Source of the DNA: an uncultured Ectothiorhodospiraceae bacterium
GTDB lineage: Bacteria > Pseudomonadota > Gammaproteobacteria > UBA6429 > Thiohalophilaceae
DNA length: 5,803 nt
Assembly: GCA_947259425.1 (NCBI GenBank)
Contig: CAMYMO010000484.1
Span: forward strand, 1-5,803
Reading direction: 5' to 3'
The notes under the pieces were generated by a model. It had not been told where the DNA came from. It ran no database searches and saw nothing but the letters and a program-made list of their open reading frames with translations. The translations under genes and the position numbers were made by a program. This document shows, piece after piece, positions 1 through 5,803 of the stretch (position 1 is the first letter of the stretch; each line of letters begins with the position of its first letter).

Positions 1-240
1 AATTAAATCATCAAGCAACAATACGGCACGAGGATCGGGTGACCACCACAAGATAGGTTGCCCATCACTGTACCAGGGAAAGATACCTTTCTTATAAGCG
101 GCACACAGGCGTTCCACACTAAGATCACCACCAATGGCAAGTAGACCATCCGGATCCGTTAATGCAAGCTCGACATCCGGGAATAGTGTCGGCTCATCTT
201 CATCCAACCAGTAGGGGGCCGTATTCAGTCCTTTTGTCAT
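1..240 (-). CDS. aat: Leucyl/phenylalanyl-tRNA-protein transferase, N-terminal part (cut by window edge)
   Basis: Aat transfers Leu or Phe from aminoacyl-tRNA onto the N-terminal Arg or Lys of proteins, making them N-end-rule substrates for ClpS/ClpAP; it acts in the cytosol. The visible 80 codons start at an ATG (238-240) with MTKGLNTAPYWLDED and carry the family signatures LLAIGGDLS (residues 33-41), GIFPWY (52-57) and ILWWSPDPRAVL (63-74), which are highly diagnostic. Family members are usually about 220-250 residues, so roughly two thirds of the protein, including the GNAT-like catalytic domain, lies beyond the left edge. The start is fixed by an in-frame TAA three codons upstream (247-249). 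No clear Shine-Dalgarno sequence precedes the ATG, which may mean coupling to the upstream acyltransferase gene, 33 bp away on the same strand. Identification is from recognised motifs and is firm. Confidence 0.94.
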   Translation of the reverse strand, partial: MTKGLNTAPYWLDEDEPTLFPDVELALTDPDGLLAIGGDLSVERLCAAYKKGIFPWYSDGQPILWWSPDPRAVLLLDDLI

Positions 241-262
241 AACGCTTTAGTGTATTCAGTCC
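221..262. repeat. 11-bp direct repeat straddling the aat start
   Basis: GTATTCAGTCC occurs exactly at 221-231 and 252-262, a 31-bp period. On the coding (minus) strand the unit reads GGACTGAATAC: one copy lies just upstream of aat, the other is codons 4-7 of aat. It may be a relic of a small local duplication or a chance match; no function is known to me. Confidence 0.5.
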
Positions 263-273
263 AACGCTAACTA

Positions 274-1407
274 TTATTTTAGTTTAAAAGGTGAGTGGTC
301 GCATAAACTATCAATATAATCTTGCATGCCTTGTTGTTCCTGATCGGTAAAATTTTTGATGACCTGGTTAAATTCCGGGTGTGAAATCCAGTGTGCCGAC
401 CATGTGTCCGTCGGCAGGAAGCCACGGCTAATCTTGTGCTCACCTTGTGCGCCAGGCTCAAAACTGTTTAAGCCATGCTCAATACAATAATCCAACCCCT
501 GATAATAACAAGCCTCGAAATGCAGACTGTGAAACTCTTCTGAACAGCCCCAGTGTCTACCATAAAGTGTAGACTGATCCCGCATATTAAATGCACTGGC
601 GACGTACTGGTTTTGATGTTTCGCAAAAACAACCACGACGTTTCGAGGCATGGATTGCCCAATTTCCTCGAAGAAGTCTCGACTTAAGGTGGCCATACCG
701 CTTTTTTTAGCAAACGTGCTGCTATAAAAATTGTGGTAGATCGCCCATAGTGCCTCATTCATTTCGTCACCATGCCGAACCTCAATTTCAATACCTTGCT
801 CTTTAACCTGGCGTCGCTCACGTTTTATTTTTTTACGCTTTGACGAGGACAGGTGAGATAAAAAATCATCAAAATTTTCATAAGGTAAATTTTGCCAATG
901 GAACTGGCAACCTAAGCGCATCGACAGGCCTTGCGATTTTAAAAAATCAGTATCCCGTTTATTGGTAAACAACCAATGCAGGCTTGATGCCTTTATCGAT
1001 TCGGCATGTTTGATAGCAGAATCCGTTAGCTGTTTTGCATATTCATCGTAATGATGGCTTTCTTCTACTAAGATGCGCGGCCCGGTTGCGGGGGTGTAAG
1101 GAATCGCAGTAACGAGTTTCGGGTAGTAGGGAATGCCCGAACGATGATAAGCATCCGCCCAGGCCCAATCAAATACCAGTTCACCGTACGAATTATCCTT
1201 CAAATACATTGGCATCGCGGCGACCAGCTGGTCTTGATCGTCGTATAAAACTATATGTTGTGAATACCAGCCGAACTCGTCTAAGCAACGGTTGCGCTCA
1301 AGTGCAATCAGAAATTCATATTGAATAAATGGGTTTATCGGGCCGGCAACTCGATTCCAGTCAGCTGGCTCGATGGTTGATAATTTTTCAACAATCTCCG
1401 TACGCAT
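274..1407 (-). CDS. FemAB-like / GNAT-fold N-acyltransferase (former DUF482, COG3146 type)
   Basis: This is a 377-residue cytosolic protein of the FemAB-like family, often named 'GNAT family N-acetyltransferase' or 'peptidoglycan biosynthesis protein' in annotations; its substrate is not established. Conserved blocks I recognise are NPFIQYEFLIALE (25-37), FDWAWADAYHR (79-89), IPYTPATGPRIL (102-113), QFHWQNLPYENFDDFLSHLS (168-187), a very basic SSSKRKKIKRERR (187-199), LYGRHWGC (281-288), LHFEACYYQG (295-304) and FEPGAQGEHKISRGF (316-330). Length is normal for the family and the frame is intact. There is no signal peptide or membrane segment. The basic segment could contact RNA or a phosphorylated substrate, but that is inference. 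It lies between trxB and aat on the same strand. The ATG at 1405-1407 begins MRTEIVEKLS and is the natural start. The only purine-rich candidate SD lies in the 3' arm of a hairpin just upstream, about 13 nt from the ATG. Confidence 0.9.
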   Translation of the reverse strand: MRTEIVEKLSTIEPADWNRVAGPINPFIQYEFLIALERNRCLDEFGWYSQHIVLYDDQDQLVAAMPMYLKDNSYGELVFDWAWADAYHRSGIPYYPKLVTAIPYTPATGPRILVEESHHYDEYAKQLTDSAIKHAESIKASSLHWLFTNKRDTDFLKSQGLSMRLGCQFHWQNLPYENFDDFLSHLSSSKRKKIKRERRQVKEQGIEIEVRHGDEMNEALWAIYHNFYSSTFAKKSGMATLSRDFFEEIGQSMPRNVVVVFAKHQNQYVASAFNMRDQSTLYGRHWGCSEEFHSLHFEACYYQGLDYCIEHGLNSFEPGAQGEHKISRGFLPTDTWSAHWISHPEFNQVIKNFTDQEQQGMQDYIDSLCDHSPFKLK

Positions 1408-1415
1408 CGTTTTTA

Positions 1416-1459
1416 TTCAACCCCCTTCCATATTAGGGATAGTATGGAAAAGGGTTGAA
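1416..1459 (-). promoter_or_regulatory. 17-bp inverted repeat (hairpin) between trxB and the acyltransferase gene
   Basis: The arms are 1416-1432 (TTCAACCCCCTTCCATA) and 1443-1459 (TATGGAAAAGGGTTGAA), with a 10-nt loop. In DNA, 15 of 17 positions are complementary. The two mismatches are A/C in plus-strand RNA but become G-U wobbles in minus-strand RNA, so the trxB-direction transcript can form an uninterrupted 17-bp stem. The repeat starts 9 nt after the trxB TAG and ends 8 nt before the acyltransferase ATG. No U-run follows the stem in either direction (minus strand continues TAAAAACG), so it does not look like a canonical intrinsic terminator. GGAAGGGGG (1429 down to 1421), the only SD-like stretch for the downstream gene, sits inside the 3' arm. 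Likely roles are translational masking, mRNA stabilisation or processing of trxB mRNA; which one is unknown. Confidence 0.75.
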
Positions 1460-1468
1460 GGAGGGTAT

Positions 1469-2434
1469 CTATTTACCTTGAGCCGCCAGGTTATCAAGAA
1501 ATTTTTCAGCATCTAACGCGGCCATACACCCGGCGCCAGCTGATGTTATGGCCTGACGATAAATATGATCTGCTACATCTCCCGCGGCAAATATGCCAGG
1601 GATACTGGTTTGAGTTGCATTACCTTCTGTGCCACTTTGAATTTTTAAATAGCCATGATTCATCTCAAGCTGACCTTCAAAAATGGCGGTATTAGGTTTA
1701 TGTCCTATCGCAACGAACACACCCATCAAGTCAATCTCTTTGCTGGTTCCGTCCTGAGCGTTTTTAATTCTTACTCCGGTCACACCACTGTCATCACCCA
1801 ACACCTCATCGAGCTCATGATTCCACTCAATGGTCACGTTACCCGTCTTGGCTTTTTCAATGAGCTGATCAGATAAGATCTTTTCTGATCGAAACTTATC
1901 ACGACGATGAATAACGGTGACATGTTTGGCAATATTAGAAAGATATAAAGCTTCTTCAACGGCTGTGTTACCACCACCAATGACCGCCACATCCTGGTTA
2001 CGATAAAAGAAACCATCACAGGTTGCGCAGGCAGAGACCCCTTTACCCCTGAAAGTTTCTTCTGACGGTAAACCCAAATACATCGCTGAAGCACCGGTTG
2101 CAATAATCAGGGCATCGCAGGTGTAGGTTGCACTATCGCCGGTTAAGGTAAACGGTTTGTTTTTGACATCAACCTTATTGATATAATCAAAAATAATTTC
2201 AGTATTAAAACGTTCGGCATGTTTTTGCATGCGTTCCATTAACGCTGGACCCTGTAAACCTTCAACGTCGCCTGGCCAGTTATCCACTTCTGTGGTTGTC
2301 ATTAATTGACCGCCTTGCTCCATACCAGTGATAACGACAGGATCAAGGTTGGCTCTCGCTGCATAAACGGCCGCCGTATATCCAGCCGGTCCCGAACCTA
2401 AAATCAATAAACGACAATGCTTAACTTCACTCAT
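1469..2434 (-). CDS. trxB: Thioredoxin reductase (NADPH)
   Basis: This homodimeric cytosolic flavoprotein uses NADPH and FAD to reduce oxidised thioredoxin. It is 321 residues, the same length as E. coli TrxB. The domains are in the expected order: FAD-binding GSGPAG (13-18) and the GGQLMTTTEVDNWPG block (41-55); then the inserted NADPH domain with the redox-active CATC (136-139, inside SACATCDGFFYR), the GGGNTA dinucleotide loop (153-158) and HRRDKFR (176-182), whose arginines select NADPH over NADH; then the closing FAD segment FAAGDV (282-287) and the RQAITSAGAGCMAA helix. All key residues are present. The start ATG (2432-2434) has a good SD, GGAGAG, 4 nt upstream. It appears to be the first gene of a trxB-acyltransferase-aat run and is divergent from ald, as E. 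coli trxB is divergent from lrp. Confidence 0.98.
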   Translation of the reverse strand: MSEVKHCRLLILGSGPAGYTAAVYAARANLDPVVITGMEQGGQLMTTTEVDNWPGDVEGLQGPALMERMQKHAERFNTEIIFDYINKVDVKNKPFTLTGDSATYTCDALIIATGASAMYLGLPSEETFRGKGVSACATCDGFFYRNQDVAVIGGGNTAVEEALYLSNIAKHVTVIHRRDKFRSEKILSDQLIEKAKTGNVTIEWNHELDEVLGDDSGVTGVRIKNAQDGTSKEIDLMGVFVAIGHKPNTAIFEGQLEMNHGYLKIQSGTEGNATQTSIPGIFAAGDVADHIYRQAITSAGAGCMAALDAEKFLDNLAAQGK

Positions 2435-2438
2435 AAAA

Positions 2439-2444
2439 CTCTCC
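2439..2444 (-). promoter_or_regulatory. Ribosome binding site of trxB
   Basis: The minus strand reads GGAGAG then TTTT then ATG. The GGAG core is 6 nt from the start codon, which supports the chosen trxB start. Confidence 0.8.
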
Positions 2445-2478
2445 GAAATTTTTATATACAGACCTGAAACATTTTCTA

Positions 2479-2507
2479 TAGATAAGCCGTTTATCGCATT
2501 AGTTCAA
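2479..2507 (-). promoter_or_regulatory. Weak candidate sigma-70 promoter for trxB
   Basis: On the minus strand, TTGAAC (2507 to 2502, 5 of 6 to consensus) is followed after 17 nt by TATCTA (2484 to 2479, only 3 of 6). Position about 45 bp upstream of the ATG is suitable, but the weak -10 means this is only a suggestion. Confidence 0.25.
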
Positions 2508-2665
2508 TGTAATCGGTCAAAACTGGGGTTCACGTCATTGACTTCCCTCGTGTCTCGCAAAGAAATAATAGGGTAAGCTTTGAAATGACATGGCTTAATG
2601 TGTCGTATGGTACGGAAAGCGCTACTATGGGTAAAGTGGCTAAACACGACGGTGACAACTTATTC

Positions 2666-2673
2666 AAAAGGAA
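2666..2673 (+). promoter_or_regulatory. Ribosome binding site deciding the ald start
   Basis: AAAAGGAAG-type purine run (AAAGGAAG near 2666-2673) lies 5 nt before the ATG at 2679. An earlier in-frame ATG at 2598 has no comparable SD, so 2679 is the preferred start. Confidence 0.8.
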
Positions 2674-2678
2674 GACCA

Positions 2679-3737
2679 ATGCGTATTGGAATACCAAAAG
2701 AAATCAAGATTCACGAGGGCCGAGTGGCGCTCATTCCAGCAGCCTGTGCCGAATTGATAAAACACGGTCATCAAGTATGGGTACAAAGTAGCGCGGGATT
2801 ATCCGCGGGCTATACCGATGAAGACTACCTGCTGGCAGGTTGTGAAATTTCAACCGATGCCCATCAAACCTATCAGAAGGCTGAGATTATCATCAAAGTG
2901 AAGGAGCCTCAGCCTCAGGAAGTCGAGTTATTAGGCCCTGAACAGATCATTTTTTCTTTTTTACACCTGGCGGCCGAACCGGCATTGATGGCTCAACTTC
3001 AAAAATCCGGCACCACGGCGATTGCCTTCGAGACCGTATTGGAAAATCGTGCCTTACCGATTCTGGCCCCGATGAGTGATATCGCAGGACGGATTTCTGT
3101 ACAAATTGGCAGCAATCTTTTGCAACATCACCATCAGGGCCGAGGCGTCTTGCTCGGCGGTGTCGCGGGCGCGGAGCGGGGTAATGTCGTTATTTTGGGC
3201 GCTGGCGTCGCCGGTCATAATGCCGCTGTGATGGCTCAGGGAATGGGGGCCAATGTGACGATCTTTGACCTGAATAGAGATAAACTGGAAGCGATGCGCG
3301 AGCTTGGCCATAATGTCACCGCCTTACATGCGTATCAGCAGGCCATTAACGAGCATGTCTGCGAGGCCGACCTGGTCATCGGTGCCGTGCTGATACCCGG
3401 TGCTAAAACACCTAAATTGGTCTCTAAGCAACTGGTGAAATCAATGAAACCAGGCAGCGTCATTTGTGATATTTCGGTCGATCAAGGCGGCTGTATCGAA
3501 ACCACTCATCCCACCAATTATGCTGAACCGACCTATCTGCTCGATGATGTGGTTCATTTTGGCGTCACTAATCTACCCGGCGCAGTGCCCAGAACGGCCT
3601 CTCAGGCATTGTCGGCCAGCCTGGTACCCTATATCCTGCGCTTAGCAACGACAGACTGGAAAAACGACCAAACCATGGCGCAAGCGGTGAATATTTCAGC
3701 AGGTGAGATCGTGCATCCAGCCCTTAAAACCACGTAA
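2679..3737 (+). CDS. ald: Alanine dehydrogenase (NAD-dependent), short C-terminus
   Basis: Ald catalyses reversible oxidative deamination of L-alanine to pyruvate and ammonium with NAD+, in the cytosol, usually as a hexamer. The predicted 352-residue protein starts MRIGIPKEIK. Residues aligned with the known Mycobacterium tuberculosis active site are present: R15 (in HEGRVAL), K75 (in KVKEP), H96 (in FLHLA) and the aspartate in SVDQGG (D268). The nucleotide-binding loop is GAGVAG (174-179), with an acidic D197 after strand beta-2 favouring NAD(H). VTNLPGAVPRTAS near 310-325 is typical of the family. A start 27 codons upstream (2598) would add a tail unlike the family and lacks an SD. The protein ends GEIVHPALKTT, where most homologues (about 370 residues) continue for roughly 15 more, so the C-terminus looks trimmed. 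It may be co-transcribed with ftsK, 77 bp downstream. Confidence 0.95.
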   Translation: MRIGIPKEIKIHEGRVALIPAACAELIKHGHQVWVQSSAGLSAGYTDEDYLLAGCEISTDAHQTYQKAEIIIKVKEPQPQEVELLGPEQIIFSFLHLAAEPALMAQLQKSGTTAIAFETVLENRALPILAPMSDIAGRISVQIGSNLLQHHHQGRGVLLGGVAGAERGNVVILGAGVAGHNAAVMAQGMGANVTIFDLNRDKLEAMRELGHNVTALHAYQQAINEHVCEADLVIGAVLIPGAKTPKLVSKQLVKSMKPGSVICDISVDQGGCIETTHPTNYAEPTYLLDDVVHFGVTNLPGAVPRTASQALSASLVPYILRLATTDWKNDQTMAQAVNISAGEIVHPALKTT

Positions 3738-3743
3738 TTAAGA

Positions 3744-3772
3744 TTGATAATTACCATATATAATAGTAGGTT
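3744..3772 (+). promoter_or_regulatory. Tentative internal promoter for ftsK
   Basis: The gap holds a near-consensus -35, TTGATA (3744-3749), and a perfect -10, TATAAT (3759-3764), but they are only 9 bp apart and cannot form one promoter together. At the correct 17-bp spacing TTGATA meets TAGGTT (3767-3772, 3 of 6). A separate ftsK promoter here is therefore plausible but unproven; the alternative is read-through from ald. Confidence 0.25.
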
Positions 3773-3778
3773 ATGGTA
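3752..3778. repeat. Small inverted repeat around a TATAAT between ald and ftsK
   Basis: TACCATA (3752-3758) and TATGGTA (3772-3778) are perfect inverted copies with a 13-bp spacer that contains TATAAT (3759-3764) and TAGTAGGT. With only two G/C pairs the stem is weak as RNA, so it is unlikely to be a terminator even though TTTATT-like sequence follows. A DNA-level operator over a promoter is possible, but there is no good -35 at 16-18 bp upstream of TATAAT. Confidence 0.35.
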
Positions 3779-3814
3779 CTTTATTAATGAATTGGTTGAA
3801 TTAGATTACCGGCT

Positions 3815-5803
3815 ATGGCACAAGCAAAACAAAAGACAGAACGAGCCCCCTTGGCGGAGCATTTACAGCGTGGATTACGAGAAGGTGCACTTTTCGTCTT
3901 TGCGTTTATTGCGGTCTATTTTTTACTCGCAATAAGCAGTTATGCACCCCAGGATCCAGGCTGGTCAAAAAGCGTTCAGCCCACACACGTCGAAAACCTG
4001 GGTGGCTTAGCCGGTGCCTGGTTTGCAGACATTGTCCTGGCATTATTTGGTTACCTGGCTTACTTAATTCCGTTGATGGTCGGTTATGCCGGATGGCTGA
4101 TTTATCGACAAATGCCCGTTACCACGATTGAATGGCGACATTTATCCATTCGTGGTCTTGGCTTTGTTTTTACCCTGGGGGCCTCCTGCGGTTTAGCCAG
4201 CCTTTATGATCAGCATACCATCAGCCAACTTCCGCAACAGGTCACGGCCGGTGGAATCTTTGGTGATTTAATAAAAAATGGGATGACCTATGCGTTTAAC
4301 GAGTTAGGCGCGACCTTATTGTTACTGGCCGTATTTTTCAGTGGCTTTACCTTGTTTACCAATATCTCATGGTTGCGCTTGATGGATATCACCGGTGCAA
4401 TCACCTTGAATTCGCTTTATTGGGTTCAAGACAAGCTGATGACGTTTATCGATAAATTACGCGACCAAAAAGAGCAGCATGAGTTACGCCGGGATAAAGT
4501 CGCGAAAACCAAAATTAAAATTAAACAAGAAACCCAAAAACAGGTTAAACGCACACCACCACGCATTGAGCCGGTCATCAATGAACCCAAACCCAGTGTG
4601 CGTGAACAAAAAGAACGTCAGGTACCATTGTTCCGCACAGATGGCGAAACGGAGTTACCGCCATTAGCGTTGCTGGATGAACAAGTCGAGCTGGTTAACC
4701 CGGTTTCAAAAGAAGCGCTTGAGGCCGTGTCTCGACAGGTTGAATTGAAGTTCGCTGATTTTGGCATTGAGATCCAGGTGGTCGCTGTTCATCCCGGGCC
4801 GGTCATTACACGTTATGAATTACAACCAGCGGCCGGCGTTAAAGTTAATCAAATCAGTAATCTCGCGAAAGATTTAGCACGGGCATTATCGGCCATCAGT
4901 GTGCGCATTGTTGAAGTAATACCGGGTAAATCGACCGTGGGTTTGGAAATTCCTAACGAAGAACGTGAAACCGTACAGTTGCTTGAGACGATCAAATCCG
5001 AAAATTTTGAACGTGCCAAATCACCGCTTTCATTAGCCCTGGGCAAAGACATCAGTGGTGTGCCGGTGATTGCAGATTTAGCCAAAATGCCTCATTTATT
5101 AGTCGCGGGTACGACCGGCTCCGGTAAATCAGTTGCGTTAAACGCGATGATCTTAAGCATCCTTTATAACTCGAAGCCGCAAGACGTCCGCATGATCATG
5201 ATCGATCCAAAAATGCTTGAGTTGTCGATCTATGAAAACATACCGCACTTACTGGCGCCGGTGGTTACCGACATGAAAGATGCGGCTAATGCGCTGCGTT
5301 GGTGTGTCGCTGAAATGGATCGTCGTTATCAATTGATGGCGGCATTGAAAGTTAGAAACATCGCTGGTTTTAACCGTAAAGTCACCGAGGCTAAAGACAA
5401 AGGTGAACCCATTCTCGATCCTACTCATCCAGAAGACGCGGTTAAGCCACCTGAAGCATTAGAAGCCTTGCCCTATATCGTTGTCGTGGTGGATGAGCTG
5501 GCCGACATGATGATGTTAGTTGGTAAGAAAGTAGAACAACTGATTGCCCGCCTCGCACAAAAGGCACGTGCGGCCGGTATCCATTTAATCTTAGCGACGC
5601 AACGGCCTTCTGTTGACGTATTAACGGGCTTGATTAAAGCCAATGTCCCTTGTCGAATTGCTTTTCAGGTTTCTTCAAAGGTCGACTCTCGAACCATCCT
5701 CGATCAGGGCGGCGCCGATCAATTGCTGGGGCATGGAGATATGTTATATATGCCGGCAGGCACCGGTGTGCCGACTCGTGTGCATGGTGCGTTTGTTTCG
5801 GAC
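3815..5803 (+). CDS. ftsK: DNA translocase FtsK, N-terminal and most of motor (cut by window edge)
   Basis: FtsK is the septum-anchored ATPase that pumps DNA toward dif and activates XerCD resolution during division. The 663 visible codons are uninterrupted. The N-terminus MAQAKQKTERAPLAEHLQRG is followed by four predicted membrane helices (about 24-42, 72-97, 112-131, 164-182), with the family's SYAPQDPGWS after the first and AGGIFG before the fourth. A short hydrophilic, Lys/Gln/Pro-rich linker spans about 187-280. The alpha domain follows (GPVITRYELQPAAGVKV 328-344; IPGKSTVGLEIPNE 369-382). The beta motor has Walker A GTTGSGKS (432-439), IDPKMLELS (463-471), Walker B IVVVVDE (555-561), ATQRPSVDVLTGLIKAN (594-610) and DSRTILDQGGADQLLG (624-639). 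The end of beta and the gamma winged helix lie outside. The ATG at 3815 is the only good start (in-frame TGA at 3797), though its SD is weak. Confidence 0.97.
   Translation, partial: MAQAKQKTERAPLAEHLQRGLREGALFVFAFIAVYFLLAISSYAPQDPGWSKSVQPTHVENLGGLAGAWFADIVLALFGYLAYLIPLMVGYAGWLIYRQMPVTTIEWRHLSIRGLGFVFTLGASCGLASLYDQHTISQLPQQVTAGGIFGDLIKNGMTYAFNELGATLLLLAVFFSGFTLFTNISWLRLMDITGAITLNSLYWVQDKLMTFIDKLRDQKEQHELRRDKVAKTKIKIKQETQKQVKRTPPRIEPVINEPKPSVREQKERQVPLFRTDGETELPPLALLDEQVELVNPVSKEALEAVSRQVELKFADFGIEIQVVAVHPGPVITRYELQPAAGVKVNQISNLAKDLARALSAISVRIVEVIPGKSTVGLEIPNEERETVQLLETIKSENFERAKSPLSLALGKDISGVPVIADLAKMPHLLVAGTTGSGKSVALNAMILSILYNSKPQDVRMIMIDPKMLELSIYENIPHLLAPVVTDMKDAANALRWCVAEMDRRYQLMAALKVRNIAGFNRKVTEAKDKGEPILDPTHPEDAVKPPEALEALPYIVVVVDELADMMMLVGKKVEQLIARLAQKARAAGIHLILATQRPSVDVLTGLIKANVPCRIAFQVSSKVDSRTILDQGGADQLLGHGDMLYMPAGTGVPTRVHGAFVSD

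Larger units (their letters stand above)
2435..2678. other. Divergent trxB/ald intergenic region
   Basis: This 244-bp stretch separates two diverging genes and should carry both promoters. I see no credible gene or intrinsic terminator in it. Rightward candidates for ald are all imperfect. TTGACT (2538-2543) with AATAAT (2564-2569) has good hexamers but a 20-bp spacer. TTGAAA (2580-2585) with TCGTAT (2603-2608) has a 17-bp spacer but a poor -10. TACTAT (2623-2628) lacks a good -35. No clear long palindrome marks a regulator site, although ald genes in other bacteria are commonly controlled by Lrp/AsnC-family or other regulators. Confidence 0.6.

Noticed and set aside
1416..1459. Calling the trxB-acyltransferase hairpin an intrinsic terminator
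   Set aside because: There is no T-run after the stem on either strand; minus-strand sequence after it is A-rich and leads straight into the next start codon.
1834..2103. Minus-strand ORF inside trxB
   Set aside because: It overlaps the CATC and NADPH-binding region of trxB in a different frame; a shadow of a well-conserved gene.
2598..2678. A 27-codon N-terminal extension of ald from an upstream ATG
   Set aside because: The added residues are unlike any Ald N-terminus, the ATG lacks an SD, and the ATG at 2679 has both a strong SD and the canonical MRIGIPKEIK start.
2585..2791. Small plus-strand ORF overlapping the ald start in another frame
   Set aside because: About half overlaps ald, the composition is not protein-like, and it has no recognisable domain; best read as a shadow frame.
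3752..3786. Rho-independent terminator after ald
   Set aside because: The stem is only 7 bp with two G/C pairs and a 13-nt loop, and the following sequence is not a clean T-run.
3744..3935. Short plus-strand ORF over the ald-ftsK gap and ftsK start
   Set aside because: It overlaps the conserved FtsK N-terminus in another frame and has no family resemblance.
4849..5085. Minus-strand ORF opposite ftsK
   Set aside because: It is antisense to the conserved alpha/beta region of ftsK with no SD or family features.
1..5803. Mobile element, prophage, defence island or CRISPR
   Set aside because: All five genes are recognised housekeeping or core genes in an expected order, coding is dense, and there are no transposase, integrase, terminal repeat or repeat-spacer signals.

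Overview
The window looks like ordinary core chromosome of a mid-GC gammaproteobacterium. The evidence is gene content and order: trxB diverging from a rightward ftsK, with aat on the trxB side. This is the same neighbourhood as the E. coli trxB/lrp/ftsK region with aat nearby. Genus cannot be fixed from the sequence alone. I see no transposase, integrase, phage gene, CRISPR array, tRNA or rRNA.

Left half, minus strand, transcribed right to left: trxB (thioredoxin reductase, 1469-2434), then a FemAB-like/GNAT-fold N-acyltransferase of the former DUF482 family (274-1407), then the N-terminal 80 codons of aat (leucyl/phenylalanyl-tRNA-protein transferase, 1-240, running off the left edge). The gaps are 61 and 33 bp, with no canonical terminator, so a trxB-acyltransferase-aat operon is plausible. 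The 61-bp gap holds a strong 17-bp inverted repeat that contains the only purine-rich candidate ribosome-binding stretch for the acyltransferase.

Middle: a 244-bp divergent intergenic region (2435-2678) should hold the promoters for trxB (leftward) and ald (rightward). Only weak promoter candidates can be read from it.

Right half, plus strand: ald (alanine dehydrogenase, 2679-3737), then a 77-bp AT-rich gap with a small inverted repeat around a perfect TATAAT, then ftsK (3815 to the right edge, 663 codons visible). The visible FtsK part has the four-helix membrane domain, an unusually short linker, the alpha domain and most of the beta (RecA-like) motor. The gamma/KOPS-reading domain lies outside the window.

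The genes serve separate housekeeping roles: thiol redox balance, N-end-rule tagging, alanine/pyruvate interconversion, and divisome DNA translocation. I did not find a new defence or mobile system. The points most worth checking are the hairpin over the acyltransferase start, the pairing of two GNAT-fold transferases (Aat and the FemAB-like protein), ald in the place lrp occupies in E. coli, and the shortened Ald C-terminus.
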